This document shows, piece after piece, positions 27,401 through 42,400 of a stretch of DNA of 64,000 bases. The DNA comes from Amblyornis subalaris (taxonomy: Eukaryota > Chordata > Aves > Passeriformes > Ptilonorhynchidae). A program made the translations under genes and the position numbers. The stretch's first letter is position 1, and every line of letters begins with the position of its first letter. The stretch is from the NCBI GenBank assembly GCA_018881555.1, contig JACAXG010000008.1:12305316-12369315 (forward strand), read 5' to 3'. The notes beneath the pieces were generated by a model that saw only the letters and a program-made list of their open reading frames with translations, made no database searches and was not told the DNA's origin.

Positions 27401-30400
27401 GGCTGGATGTGGATCTGAATGAAAAATTTCTTTAAGAGGATCCTATAACAAAGTGAAGGGACTGAGTAGGACAAGAACACCTAAAGCTTCTGAGTGCTCT
27501 GAAGGAAGTCACAATAAGAATCCCTGGACCATTCAGAATTGAGAAGGACTAAAGAGAGATGAAGAAGAGGTATTTACTACAGATTACATCTTTTGCATTT
27601 TCTAAGTTAGTTAGAACAATAGGAATTGACAGGAAACTTTCCACAATGAAATTCAAAGATATGGTGAAAGAAATCAGATTTAAAACATACACTCAATTAA
27701 CNTTTTCATTTATTAGTGATTATGATGCCACAGAAACAGTCAAAACTATATATTTTCCCTAAAGAATGGGGTGGAAAAAAAATTCCTACCTTGAAGAGCA
27801 TTTATTTGCTTGTTAGATTCTTCAACTTGCACTCGATATGCTTTTCTCTCTTCTTCCAAGAGTGCTATAAATAAAAGTGAAAATGTGCCCAAGAGTTTTT
27901 GTTAGTAAGATGTATTTCAGCTCTATAATTAATTTTAGTCACAACTTCCCCTTAAAAAAAAAGATTAAACAAACATATTGTTTCAGGAAGTTATCAAAGG
28001 TAGTAACTGTGTAAGTAGTTTAATAAAAGTTAATACTAAGACATCATTCCATTATTGTGGTANTATCACAATTAATTTGAAATTAATATAATCTGTTGCC
28101 TGATCCGAAAATTCTGTGTGTGCTAAATGCAAACTGGTGCGGGAGGAAGAAAAAAAAAAGCTGTAAATATAACCCCTAAAGAACACTGAACAATATGCAA
28201 TTAAACTGGACTATACTATTTCCTCTTAAAAACAACAGAACTACAGAGCTGATAGGATGATCTAAACAAAGAACTACCACTGAAGACATTCAATTACATC
28301 CATTAGCTGACTGAAATAAGGATAAAATATACAGAGTTCAAGTATGTATTCAATACTATGAAAACATGTTGGTTTATCTTGAACTACCTAATAAATACAA
28401 TTTTCATGAATACCCTACACAACCAAGTTGATCTGGGTCTCACCTTGAAGTTCAAAGCATTTTTGTTTACTTGTCCTAGCTAGCTCTTGGGCTTCAATCA
28501 GCTCCTTGTGCAGTTGCTGAATTTCTTGCTTAGCCTCAGTCTCTGATTGTGCACCCTGCAATTCATCTGATAAAAGAACATTTTCTTTAAATCATAAATT
28601 TGTACAACAGCTTAATTTGCACTGCCATGTGATGACTGGTGACTCTTTACTCAAATCTACCAAAGTTAGTTAAAGTAAACTCAGAATTGGATTAGCAAAT
28701 ATTAGCAAAAATATTAATATACTTTTAAAAGGAATAAAACATATGCAAACTTTAAAACTTTCATTATATATAACATGCAGTATAAAACAAAAGAAAACCA
28801 AGCAAGAATTAGAGAGTTTTTAAAAACACTGTATAGATTGGCAAGGACTTCTGGATTGACAAAAATGAGGAACACCACGCCTAAGACAATCCCTGGCTGT
28901 GTTTACAACTTGTCTTTTTTAAAGGAAGCTGCTCTAAGCCTGTCTCGGAGCACAGGCTCAGGCAGGAGCTGCTATTCCATGTTTCACTACTGCCACCCAC
29001 CCACCACACTGCCAGGCTTGGCCTCCCCCTTTCCCTCTGGGGACCAACAAGGAAAGGAAAAATTTTCCGAAACAAAGTTAAGAAAAAAAAAGAAAAGTCC
29101 AGCCTCCTTATTTCATTCAGTGNTCTTAGTGAATACTAAGATAAATTCTGTCGTTGGATTTTTTTTATTATATCTTAAAATATTAGGTATATCTTTAATA
29201 TGATCAGATATCTACGCATGTTATTTAAACTCTAAATAAAAACATTTGCTCTTCCCCATAAGCTTTGTATTAACTAAAATGCATGTTAAATGCCTCTTGG
29301 GCTTACAAGAGATGACTTGCAGTCACAGACAAATTAAATACTTTTACAGCTGAAGTTTTGGAGGAGTTTAAAAGAGGAAAACTAAGTANTTGTAACTAAG
29401 AGAAGTGTCCTCTAATGGGCACACACTAGAAACTAGATGCAAGAACACTTTAGCCTGCAGGCATATGCAATGCCAGGAACTGCATCCAGGAAATTCTCAT
29501 TTACTAGATTTTCCTTAAGCAGTGTCTGTGCAGAAACAGATCTTTCAATAGGCACAAACAGCACTAATAAACTCCATAGGTAGAGAGCTAAAAATTGATA
29601 TAAGGCCAGTTTGGTGAGAAANGTAAAGGAGAGAAATTAGTGGAAGAATTCCAGTTGTGTATTGTGAAAGAGGGAGGAATATAAAGGGGGACATGTTACA
29701 CAGATATGTGGTCAATAAACATCTGCAACTATAGACCATATGGATTTAAGATAAAGGCTTAGAAAAAATGTTACTNTGGTTGTCTGAACTTTTCACTAAT
29801 NAGGAAAAAATAAAAAGAACCTATAATTTAGTTCATCATTATACTTTTGACATCTATATTTAACTATATATGTTACCAATAAAGTAATTATAGATTGTTT
29901 TCTTGTTCTCTTAATTAATTGTTTATCAAATCATGCTAAAGTATTCACGCTGCATCTCTCTAGGCAGCTGAAGAAAAGGAGCTGTTTTTGCTGCTCTCAC
30001 AGTAATGAATTGGTGGGTTTGAGTAGAGCTGAGGACACACATGCGCTTTTAGACTTTCAGAATGAAATTATGAGAGCAGAAAGAACAGACAGGATTAAAT
30101 ATTTCATCCAAATACTTTTGTTTTATAGTTTATTAGTTCTAAATCCAAGTTTCTCTTTACTGAACATGTTTTGTTCTTAATTTCTCATGGATAAAGACTT
30201 GGGGCAATTAGACCCTCCTTAATGAGATTTTTCAGAAGAAATGGATGAGGAAGTTGACAAANTATGCTCAAATCATGCCTGATAAAGAAGCAGTGTCCCA
30301 AATCCAACGACAAACACCCTAAATGAACTTTCTGGTGGACAGTGTTTTCTAGTCAATGAAAGCACACATCATAGAAGACAGTACTACTTCAAAGGAGACG

Positions 30401-33400
30401 AGAGGCACAATTTAAGGGACAACATAATCTGTTTAGCAAAGGCACAATCAAGGTAAAAACTCTTTCCTACTCCAACACAAAAGGGGAGTTTGCATGTGCC
30501 TGACATGCTTATGAATCAAAAGCCAAGAAACAAACACAAGAAAATATTAGTTTTTCAGCCTTACCCAAACCGAAAATTTCTTTAACNTCTTTTAGTTCAA
30601 AGCAAATACAATTTTTGTGCTAACTCTAGTTTTGAAAAATAATTATTCAGTGAGTAGGATTGCTCTATTTATAAATAATAAAACTAAATATCATCATGCC
30701 TAGATTCAGTTCCCTTAAGAAGCAAATTCACATTGCTATTAACTGTGTTCAGAGAAGGCAAAGGAGTTATCATTAATTACAACAAGGTGTCAGAAAAAAT
30801 TAAATTAAAAAAAAGGTCAAATACAGCAGTTTGAAAACCCTCATTCATTTCTTCTACCTCATGGAAAATTTTAATCTGTGATCAGTTTGTTTGCCACATT
30901 ACAAGAAACATTCTCAATTAACACCACTTTGTTTCCCAGACACACAATGAGGCTTCCTTTAACGCTGATTCTAATAGTAATTCAAAAATTGTTTTAAAAA
31001 CTTTCTTCTAACAATTTTAATTTTAAATTTTGTTTTTGATAACAGAGATGATACAGAACTCCACATAGGCTGTGGTCTTAATTGATCCCTTATCTGTATG
31101 TGCCTGGCCTGTGGAAGAAACTTTATGAGCAGGCCTTCTTCAAGCCTATTTCTTCAAGCCTCACTTCTGAAAGTTCACTTTCAGAATTTTGCAGGATTTC
31201 TCAGGTTGTTCAGCAGACAATTTTCAGGGTACTCTGGCAAAGCTGACAAACAAAACTCTTAGGGTTTTTTTAGCTTCATAAGATCCACATGAAGGAAACT
31301 TCATCATATATTTAAAATAAAGTATCTGGCTATTCTAACATAAAACAATGGTTTCCTAACTTTCTGAATCGACTGACCACTGCTGATTTTCAAAATTTCT
31401 TATGTAAATTACCACTATTCAGCAAACCCTCAACTAAAACCACTTCCTATTAAGATTCCAGGGATCAGTCTTGTAGTTACTATGAAAACACAGGGACGTT
31501 GGTAAGAACAAGATTACCAACCTTCCAATGACATTTATTGCTTTTTTCCATCTGTTTAACATTTACCTGTCCTCAGTTTTGCAATAAGTAGTCACAAACA
31601 GCCTGTTTAAACAGAAGTGTCCAGGGAACTGTTATGAATGGTTAATAAAGTCGTTTACCTCANGGGGGGAAAAAGGCAAAGCCAACTAATCTGTGACAGC
31701 TTTCCCCCTTTCCCTCCCTGCCAGATTCTAACTTGTAGAAAGTTGAATCAAATCCTGAATGCACTCAAACTTTTTGATGGAAAATGCTTGGAGGAAACTA
31801 CAGCAATTAGAAGTCTCACAATTTTCTTGTTCCATTAATTTGTTTTGTGAATTCCAACAAGACCGCTGCCTTTTCCAGTGGCTGTTTCCGCATTCCAAAC
31901 AGCCGCCAGATCAGAAATGTTCTCACTCTTCCTTAATTACATGACTGCATAACAAGTCCACTTGAAAGCCTTTCTGTGGCAAACACGATCCTTTTTAGGG
32001 CAAAGTCAGGCACATGAAGAAGCTCTCTGAAGAAACTCAAACAAATCCGTGGGTTTATAGGCTCTTCATAAAAATGAAAAGGGCAAATGATTCATTGTAC
32101 AGAAATTTTTTAATGGTTTCATGAGAGCAAAATAGGAATGCCCATAAATAGCCTCAAGAGGAAGAGAAATGTTGCTGCCAACCTCAAATTTATAATCAAA
32201 AATAAGACTATCATAATCATTACAAACAACATTATCAAATTCTACCTTCTAGCATAGAAGTCACTGAATATACTTGTTATTAATTGCAGATATTAGAGCA
32301 AACCCCAAATGGAACACNCTCAGTATCTCAAATACTCCTTTCTAAACTGCTTTGCTGAACTGATGTCCACTGGGAAATATCAAACTCAATTTTATATATG
32401 TTGCCAAACAGCAAAAGTAATTTGTGCAATTTTTGGAAGCCTTTCTGTCGTAAAATTAGGGAGTGTAAACAATTGCAGAAAAAAGCTCTTTTACAGGTCT
32501 CCTACGTTCCGTTATGGTTTCCTGTCTTTCTGAATCACAAAGAACTGTGACTTTTTTTTACTTCCGATCCCAATATGAGCATAATTTTACAGATCTTATC
32601 AAGTGTCTAATTGTACAAAAAGCATACAATTAATTTTCAGTAGGCTAAAAGTAACAACTAATTAATATGCCANAAAAATTTTCAGCTCATGAATATGTAA
32701 ATATCAGCTTGCTAATTAAGTACATGCCTTCACTACAAAAAACAATAAAAAATTCTACTCACAGCAATGAAGCTTAAAGCTAAGCCTCAGCAATCATTCT
32801 AAATACAGTTACAACACAAACTTCACATCTTGACTGTGTTAAAAAGAAAATCTAAAATCTTGTTTTGATTAACCCATCAGCTGCAAACTAACAGAAGCAT
32901 TTCTGACACTGACAGGAGCTATGCAAGTAAAATTTGACAGTGCTTGAAAAATGTCAGTGGTGGAAGAATCCCTCCTCCCCACAGCTATCAGTCCTAACTT
33001 AAATATGTGCTGACTCTACTTCTCAACTTGACTTGAAGTTACAACATCTAAATTCCTAGAACAGCATTGGTGAGTGCAGAGATTACCTTTATACACAGAT
33101 TATTTCTATAGCAACACTCAATGTGCTTTTATATCACATCACCCACAGGAGTCATTACTGATATTTAAATTTAACTCTTCCACACTACATGATTAAAACC
33201 TTTGAATTTCAGCATTCTACTTCAATGCACATTTGATAAAAACCAGGTAGGTAAAAAGATTACATACACAGATTATGCATCTAAAGTTGCAGAAGTAAAT
33301 TTGTTTACCTTTTAGAAGAGCTACTTTAGCAATAGGTTCATTTAGATCTTGGTCATCCATTTGAGCATCTAAAAAAAAACCCCACACCTTTCAGAGAGCA

Positions 33401-36400
33401 GGCAGACTGCAGACAGTTCTCATATACACATTCTTTACATGGAGAGAAGCTTTTATGTTCTTCTCAATTTACAAGAGTCACTTATGAAGCCGCAAAATAG
33501 ACAAAACTACTCTAAGTTTGTATCTGACTCTGCATAATACACTCCATTCTTTTAAGAAAATGCTCACGATTTATTAGATTTAATTCAAATTAATTAGATG
33601 TTACAGAAATCTGAGTTAAACTCTTACCTGTAGTGTCGTCACTGCTTTTTTCCTTGCTTGGGCTAAGGGTGTCAGACAAATTGTTCGATTCTTTGACTCG
33701 TGCTTGATTCTCTGCAAGAGAAAAGGAAAAGCAACTACAATCAGTAAATGCTTTGTCCATAATTTCTCATGTACACCTAACTAAATGGCTAAATGTCAGT
33801 AGAAAGCAACTTAGTTCAAGAAACAGTTAAAAACCTGGTGGTTGCTTATTTCTTTGCAAGTCTGGGCTAAAATGTATTCCACATCCCTGGAGTCATTAAC
33901 CCAGCCTAGCCTCTAATAGGGGATGCAACTGCCTCGTGCACAGCTTGAACTTGGGTTAATGCTGTGTTCTTGCCAGCTGGAACTGTGCAAAAGCTGATTC
34001 AATCAGCAAACAAATAAGAAAAGAAAACTGGAACAATGCAGATACTGTAGCAAGTCAGAAAGAAACTGCTGTTGAGAATAAAACTGTGCTTCAGTATTTT
34101 GTACAAATAAAATAATAACAAGTCTTGTACATACTGTACTGTTAAAAAGAAGCGTGGCACGAACCATTAAAAGAAACACATCAATATAAATTAACGCACT
34201 AATTTCTAGAAAGAATCTTCAGTTTAAATTGTATTAAGAGAAAGCAGTGTATATGTCCTTTTCACCAAAAAAATACTTTCAGAAAGTATCTGTTCCTATA
34301 TAATTCAGCACATTATTCCATGCAGCTTAGTGAAGCCACACAGTTATTTTTTGTTTGGTTTGCTGTTTTTTGTTGGTAGGGTTTTTCTTCCCCAGTTCTA
34401 GATTTTTAGTGGACACCAGATATTTTCAAAAGATGAGAGGACTTAATTACACCAGTGCATCCTTTTCCAACACAGAATCACTCTGACTCAAAGTCTAAAC
34501 ATTTTATGTGACTGAAATATTTTTTTTTTAAATTTTTCTTAAATAACAATTCTGGTTTAGTTCTAACGGGTCCATTACAGAAGGACACACCATCTCTGGT
34601 GTGTGACAGACCAGTAGGTCTGTCAGCAAGGAATTGTCACCAACATGCAGGTGAAGTTATGCAAAATGAAATCTTTCTTGGCTGCCTNTTCAGAGCCTTG
34701 GTTTGACAGCACTGCTCCCCACCTGCAGATTACCAGAGGTTTCCTCTGAGTCTCAAGTTTCAGGCAGAGANATTACATAAAAAGAGGTCAATACAGCATT
34801 CCCAGTACACAGACTTCTACCATCCATGCAGAAAAGCACAGTGAACACAAATAACTTCACCACATATAGATAATGTGCATGCAGCAATGAAGTACCATGA
34901 CACCGGAAGAAAGAAACACATCAGTTAATAAATCGTGTTATACCAAGAGGGTTAGTATATAAAAACAAGTAAAAATCAAAGGTGTAATGAGACAGCTTTT
35001 TCAAATAACAAGAGAACACACAGAACTAAATTCCTCCAAAATTAGAGAAGTGGAAACTGAAGACAACCTGTGCACCTACACAGGGAAATCAACNTGACAA
35101 AATATAGACAGGTTAACAGAAAAAAACCCCAAAGTTTTCTTCATCCAACATAGAAAACTTTTCTATCACTGTGCCAGAATAACATCCACTTGTACATGAA
35201 ACAAAAGGCAGCAAGTACAAACAAAGAAGCTGATGAAGAGCCAGGCTTTTCCCATCCTAATGCAACCAAAATCACTGAAGAGGAGGAAGGGGAAAAGCAC
35301 CTGTACAGTTAAAGCACTTTAGAGGTTCAGACCTGGCAGCTATTGCAAACACAACTCCCACGATTTTAGCAGACTTCGAAGTTCATAATGGTTGCAGTAG
35401 TTAAAAATCTAATCTTTGGGGGTGGTTTTTTGCTAAAACAAAAAGGGTACTTTCCTACTTTTAGGAATAAAGTTTTTAACTAATATCTAAAGATGTTACA
35501 AATCAAAACATTTTACATGCATCATACAGAACCAAGCTCACAGGATTGTCATTAAAACTGTAATAATTACTAAACCAAGTAATACATTCTTTTTAAAGGA
35601 TTAAGAAAAGTATAACCTAAAAGCCTCACCCATGTCGCTTATATTAGTGGCGGATCCAGAAGCACTAAGCTGAGCNAGGTCTGTATCCAACTAACTTTAC
35701 CATATCTGGGCATCCATAGAAACACTGCTTTCCTGCTCTGCGCAGAATGGGAGGAACAGNGCGAGCTCCAACCACTGAATTAATTCTCTCTTCCACAGCT
35801 CCCCCTAATATACTTCCCTTCCACCCACCCTCAGTATACCATCTTCCTCCCTCCTGTCCTGCTCCCTCTGAAACAAGGCACAAAAGATTAGGCACCAGAG
35901 GAAAGATGCATCAGGGTCTACATGTGGAACAGCAGAAGTCTAAAAGAGAAATGATTTACAAATCTGCTTCCTATTCTGGAACCAGAGTCATAAGCACAAA
36001 ACTCCTTCCTGTACTATATTATATCACAGCAGTTGTTCCTATTTCCCATAATAAAACTGAGCTGAATAAATATAGCCAAAGTGATGAAGTATATTAAAAT
36101 GTGTTGACATCATACTTGATGAGTTAGAATATATTACCAAACACTAAAAATAGCTCGGGGCTTTGCAATGGAAGGGGCATGCAAGTGTTACATTACAGTT
36201 ATTGTATGCATTCTTTTGCCAAATATGGCACCTTGTCTATAGCTTCCTCACATACAGAAAGGAGTTAAAGGTGCCATTCCATGCATTAAGGGAAGAGAAA
36301 TTAAAATGTCTCTAAAATACTGGACCTTTTAGCAAGCTAACATTTAGTCAGCACACCACTTTGCAGAAGGACAGAGGGTAAAGAAATGAGGTAGTGCGTC

Positions 36401-39400
36401 TAGACATGAATAAAAAGCTGCAAGAGAGGGGTGAGCATACAAGTCCAAACAAACTTACATTGTTAGACACATGGGAAATATTGACCTGCACACTTTGTAG
36501 CATTCCTGACTTTGGCACTGCAAGGTAAGGACGACTGTTCCTTGAAAAGCTAAGTCTTTTCTAATGAACTCCTTTAATTTAACTTGCTTTATACATAAGA
36601 GAAAAGAGTTAGAGATGTACAGATATATTTTACTTGAAAAAGGTACATTTAGGAGGTTAATATTTATTTTAAAGTTATGAGGGTGTAAGTTACAAAATGG
36701 TCAATTCAAAATACACTTTTATTTAAAACCTAAAATGACACCAAACATTATTTCTGTGTATCCCTATAATAAAAACAAAATCCTGTTTGAAATTCATGCA
36801 GGCACTAAAGCTTGAATTGAATTTACAAAAATTACTTTTTAGTAAATAAAAGGTTTGGAGTTTTTTTAAATGTATATTCAGGTAAGAACTCAGTCAATAC
36901 CGAGACTAGCACTTCATGCACTGAATCTTCAAAAATGGTTTCCATTACATCTTTTTACCCTACATATACAATAGCATTTGGAGTAGAGTTCAGCAAACTA
37001 TTTCTCTCCCCTTTATTGAATTTCTCCTCAAAAGCGTATTCAATCAAAACTCAAATTGCTGGCTTAACACAGAACATGCACTGAGTGACAGAAAAAGCAT
37101 GCTTCAAAAACAGTTAAATAATCCAGAAGTCTAACCTTTCAAAAGCTTTGTTTCTTCCACTTTGGTTAGATGTCCTTCATCTATGATCTTGTCTGCCAAA
37201 CAAAATAAGTGTTACTTTCCAAGCTCGAATTTAACAAGCTTTTCCCTGCATGCATCTATGCAGAGTACATTCCATGACCAAATTAAAAGCTGATAATATT
37301 ACTTCCTACTCAGGCTTGAACAAAAACTTTATTCTGGCACAGAATAATGAAACAGAGCACACAAGCCTACCAGAACTTTGTGATACAGTGCATAATTATT
37401 TCTCCTTATTAACTTACATAATGCTTCAGTTCACTAATGAGAATTTAGAAAAATTAATTTTACNTACTTTTAAAAAAAAACCACCCTAATTGGAAGCAAC
37501 AAATAATTAATATATTTCTCAAGTTTAGTTATCAAAAAAGGAATTCTAAGAGCTGGTTGCATGAAATAGATATCCACCCAATACAGCAGAAATCTAGAAA
37601 TAAATACACCAGAGTAAAACAGCAATAGAGAAGTCCCCTCCACATCACAACTGCTTTAACAGTGCCTGTGAAAGGTACACAGAAACAGCCTTTCTTTGCT
37701 TAAACCTTTCAAGAGAGCTGCACANACCTCAAAAAAGGTAGGAATGCATCTCATTCAGGTTCACAAAAATTGAGTTTTTATATAAAGTCTTTAGGGAAGT
37801 CTACTTAGGTAAGTCAGGTGCACAAAAACCTTAGAAGTANAATTTGAGACTAGATTTCTAATTTCATCCTAATTCCTGCTAGGACATGAAGGCAAACAGG
37901 AACACCAAGGGAAGAACAAGATTGGATTAATCAAAGACACTAAAAGAACTACTGAATAATTAATTTCTTTTTCCAGATGAGATTTCATTATTTCCAATTC
38001 CTTAAGAAGCNATGCCAACACAGAATTATTGAGGGTCCCATCTTACAGATCACATCCTCAATTTTTATGCACTAGTTCTTGCAGTTTAGACCATGCTGAA
38101 AACTGTTAACAGCCCCCGAAACATNAGGCTTGAAGCTGCCTCTGCCTCCCCTCCATGCTCTCGCTGCCAGATCCCTGATAAGCAGGCAGGGAACCAGTCG
38201 GCCAGATACTCCGTGTGCTGTTAACAGGNAAGTGAGACACAGAGGAGACTGGATGCAAAGCACAAACAGGAGAGTTCAGATTAAGGAAGCTAGATGACAA
38301 TAAANCCTCTTCAAATTTTTAATTTAATTGAAAAAAAAAAAAAGTGAACTTTTGTCAGCATTTCCAGCATCAAATATCTCTGAAGATTAACTCATCCCTG
38401 CACTCCTCTGATGGCACGTGCTGTAACCATGACAATCTAAGGACAGAGGCAGGACAAGATCTGTGAGGAGATAACTTTTACAACCCTAGATCGTAGACAA
38501 GCTTTCAGACAAAAATACCCTGAGGTGTGAAGAAGGGTTAGCATGGCCAAAAGCTTGTCCCGTCCTCTTCCCCCTCTCACAGCCAGACAAACGAGTCTAA
38601 AAGAGATGTTCCCTCCACCCACTTTTATCTACAAATATTGTCTTGCACTAGTGTAACATTTTACTAATACTGCTTCAGAAACACAGAGAGCAGCACACGG
38701 GATTTTCAGAATTGGCTTTAGGTCTCAAGCAACCGTAGGAGATCACTCATCATCCAAGTTCAGAACAGCCTCGAGTTCCTCAGAGCTGGTGAGAATGACT
38801 GTGCCTAGACTGAGGAAGGCACCATCGAGGGAATCAAGTTACTGGCAGCCACAAGTCAGGAGTTCGAGTGATACTGTGAGTCCTCCTCCCTTTTAAAATA
38901 AAATAAATCTAAACAAAAGTCTTCATATATGATTATTCCAGGACTCAGCTGCAGCTGGAAGAGGGGTGGAAGGGAAGCAAGCAAGAAAATAGCTGAGGAA
39001 TTCTCCCAGTAGATCTGAAAAAAACAGCTGAATGCAAAAACAAGTAGCTATCAATTGCTTGATCTGAAGGGGTAACACCTCATCTATGCTAGACTGCTAG
39101 CTTAAAATAGGCTTCTATAATCAGCTTACAGAGGAAAACTTAGCATTATGAATTGATGGATCTTTTAGCTTTCACAATTCAGTAACTGCTAAACCCTGAG
39201 TAATTACAGCACAAAACAGAAACTACCCTTCTTGACACCGATCTTTCCCAGACAAACTTTTACAGTAGCTCTTGACACTCCATTCCCATGACTAGAAGAA
39301 AGCGCAGGCATGTGTTTTTTATTTCTCATTTCCAAGGTGGCTTACTGTTTTCTAGTGTCCATTACTGCTTTCACCATTTGTACAAAAGGTATCTCCTCGG

Positions 39401-42400
39401 CACTAGTTCTTCAGCCAAGACCTTGAGCAGCAACACACGANTCCCTTTGCCCAGTCGGACCCAAAGCTGGCACAGCCACTGTTTTTCACTTGGTTACTGA
39501 CACCTCTCCTAACTTACAGAACAAGTGAACATTCTGTGTTTCAAGAATGCTACCATTAGCATATTGAATAAACCAACAAGAAATAGTTTATTTATTTCAG
39601 CATGCTAGTGTGCATTTAGATAGTACACAGAAAATTGGACGTTGGTATCACTGAACTACATGGAATCTTATTTTTCACTGTTAACACCCTAGTCACTAAA
39701 GATGGCAGAATCCAGGCAACAATCAGAAAGTAAAAGATACAGATACATCTTCTTTGAAACATCTCTTTCAAATCTCTGCATCTTTTTATATTACTATTTC
39801 AGAAAACTTCATAAACCTGATTTATTTTTAAATCAATTAGTGTTTCCTGTCAATCAAGACATGCAATCTTGGCTACCAAAATATAAATTAGGGTGAGGAT
39901 CCTATCTTTAATTTCTGGCACAAAAGAATTTTAGCTTTCATGCTATCCAGTCACTACTTAAAAGAAAGCAGAGAGATATGTATAATTAATGTTTTTACTG
40001 AAACAATCTGCTGTGAAGTTAAGCTTTCAATTCATCTTTAAGAGACTCCATATTTCCTTTTGCTGATGAATGCAGCTCAAAGCCAGCTTTCCTTTAGGTT
40101 TTTAGGCATTCCTATCTCTTCAGTTTAAGAACTCCATTTTAGATTTAGGCTGTCTATCACTATGTGCAATATAATAGCTAGAATCTGTTAATATTACAAT
40201 TATCACTTAAGTAACCTGCTCTCTCTACATTTAGGTTATTGTATCAAAGTAGTCTTTGAAGTAGGCCAATTCTGAAAACAAAAAAAAAAAAACCTAGCCC
40301 TCCACACACAAATTTCCAACCATCTGAAAAAAGTGATACTAAAACGGCTTTAATTGACACGTGCACGTTAAAGGAAAAGTTAAAAATAACCACTCGATCC
40401 ATCCAAAAACTACCATTAATAAATTTTCAAAAATCAGCTTGGTGAAAAGAAAACAATCTTGACTTGCATTTAAAATCACAAATGCAAAAAAATCACAAAA
40501 GGGAAAAAATAAGGACACAAATAAAGAAGGGTTAGATTGGAGTGAAAGACAGGAAGCCAGCAGGGCAACAAGTCTCACTTTGGTCTATACATCATCACAT
40601 TTTTGCTAATAATGCATGTCATGTACTAATCAAAAAGATGCACCATGACTTTTGCTGTTGATACCACTGATTTTCAGAAGTGGTTACTAAAAAAAAGCTG
40701 TGGAATGAGCAACAAGTGAACTGGATGTAATGATCAGCAAGTAAAAGACTTCCCAGATCATTCAGAGCCAGATTTCATAACAGTCTACAGATGTTACAGA
40801 TCAGGACACGTTACTGGATGATATTGTGAGCGCATTGTGTTTAGAAAACAAAAATAATTACAAAATATCTTTAAAAACCTACAGAAGCTGGATTTTACAA
40901 ACCTTCCTGTTTCTGGGATTTTTATTGTACTAGTATTGTTTAAGTAATAAACCTGCTCCTCTCTCAATACTTACACCTCTGGGCAAAACCCCAAAATACT
41001 ACCACATGATGAACTAGATATTCTNTCTCTATACTGCCAATCTTTATGATATTGTTCTACACTATTTGCTGTGTGCCTTAAAACCTGAGTTCCTGACAAT
41101 CNCTGGAATTGTAATTTTTCTCCCCAGGAGTTCCCAACCCTCGATGCTACACAGAGCAAAGAACAGGAGTAGGACTGAAGGGTAGCATTTACATACAAAA
41201 GGAAAATAATAGATCCTGCAGCTTGCAGTTTTTAACCTCATGATATTGTGAGGCCTGACCAAACATATTTGAATTTGGAAAAGGCAAACTTTCGGTCCAA
41301 AAATAAATACAAGAGCCAATGATTTGTAATCTTTCTTGATGTGACAGTAAAAACTTAGACTGTCATAAAAAATGCAAAATACTGAACCCTTTTGAACTCA
41401 TATTCATTCTTTTAAAAGTGAGGCAGTCAAGGCCTTGCATCAATGTCTCAAGAAAGGGTAGGCATAAATACACTGATTTTAATTTTAGTCTTATTAGTAT
41501 TTCTATTACATCTTAGAATCTTTTACCAGATACTGTTGATCACTTTTCCTTCTCAATAGTGACAAGACTGGTCACATTTAGTTTGCAGAACTGATACTAA
41601 TCTAAGTTTTGTCAAAACAGGTTAAGTCAACATCCAAACAATGAAAATAGGCAACCAATTCGTATTTGAACATCACAGTGTGCTCTTCATGTTCAGTCTA
41701 GACAAAAAAAAGTGTTTACCCAAACATTTAACTTCATTTTTACGTATTGAACAGAGATGATTCATACAAGACCTTTGCAAAATTTAGAATTATTTTAAAC
41801 TGCAGCCTGACACAAGACAGCTACCAGTCATTAATTTTTTAAAATAAACATTTTTCAAATAAATTAAGTTTAAATTTTCTTAGACAAACATTAGCAGTAT
41901 CACGTCATTCGGTTTATGGCACTGCAATCTGGATCACAAGCAGTAAAGTCAAACAAGTCTGCTACACTTCCTCGCGAAAATTTGAGAGGAAGGAGTCCAA
42001 TGGGCATAATGTCAAAAAAAGATACTGTCTTATTTCTGTTTCTGAATGCTTCTCTGCTCAGGTTTAGGTACAAAATTTCTATAAACTCTGAAGTTAAAAA
42101 AGCAGGTTTTTTTTAAGTTTAATAGCACTTCACTCTCTCCATTCTAATGGCATTTTTCTCTTGGTAGAGAAAAAGTACTAACACCTTGAGTTTTTATTTA
42201 ATTATAGATGTGCAGACAGTGCTGTTTCTTTACTCATTTTCAAAAGCCATTTGCTTTGCAAAACACTTTTCACACTCTAGAATAACACATCTTTCGAAAG
42301 ACTGGTATCACACATTTATTTTCTATTTTTCTTAAAACAGTCTCTTGGATTTCCGCACACAAACTATGGACTTGTTTTCCTTTTTGTTCTTTGTAACAAC

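Larger units (their letters stand above)
33712..37135 (-). other. SLMAP intron (3.4 kb)
   Basis: AT-rich intron. It contains a candidate additional 51-nt exon (35630-35680) and two abutting perfect stem-loops (34585-34624), listed separately. Nothing else is recognisable. Confidence 0.75.
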
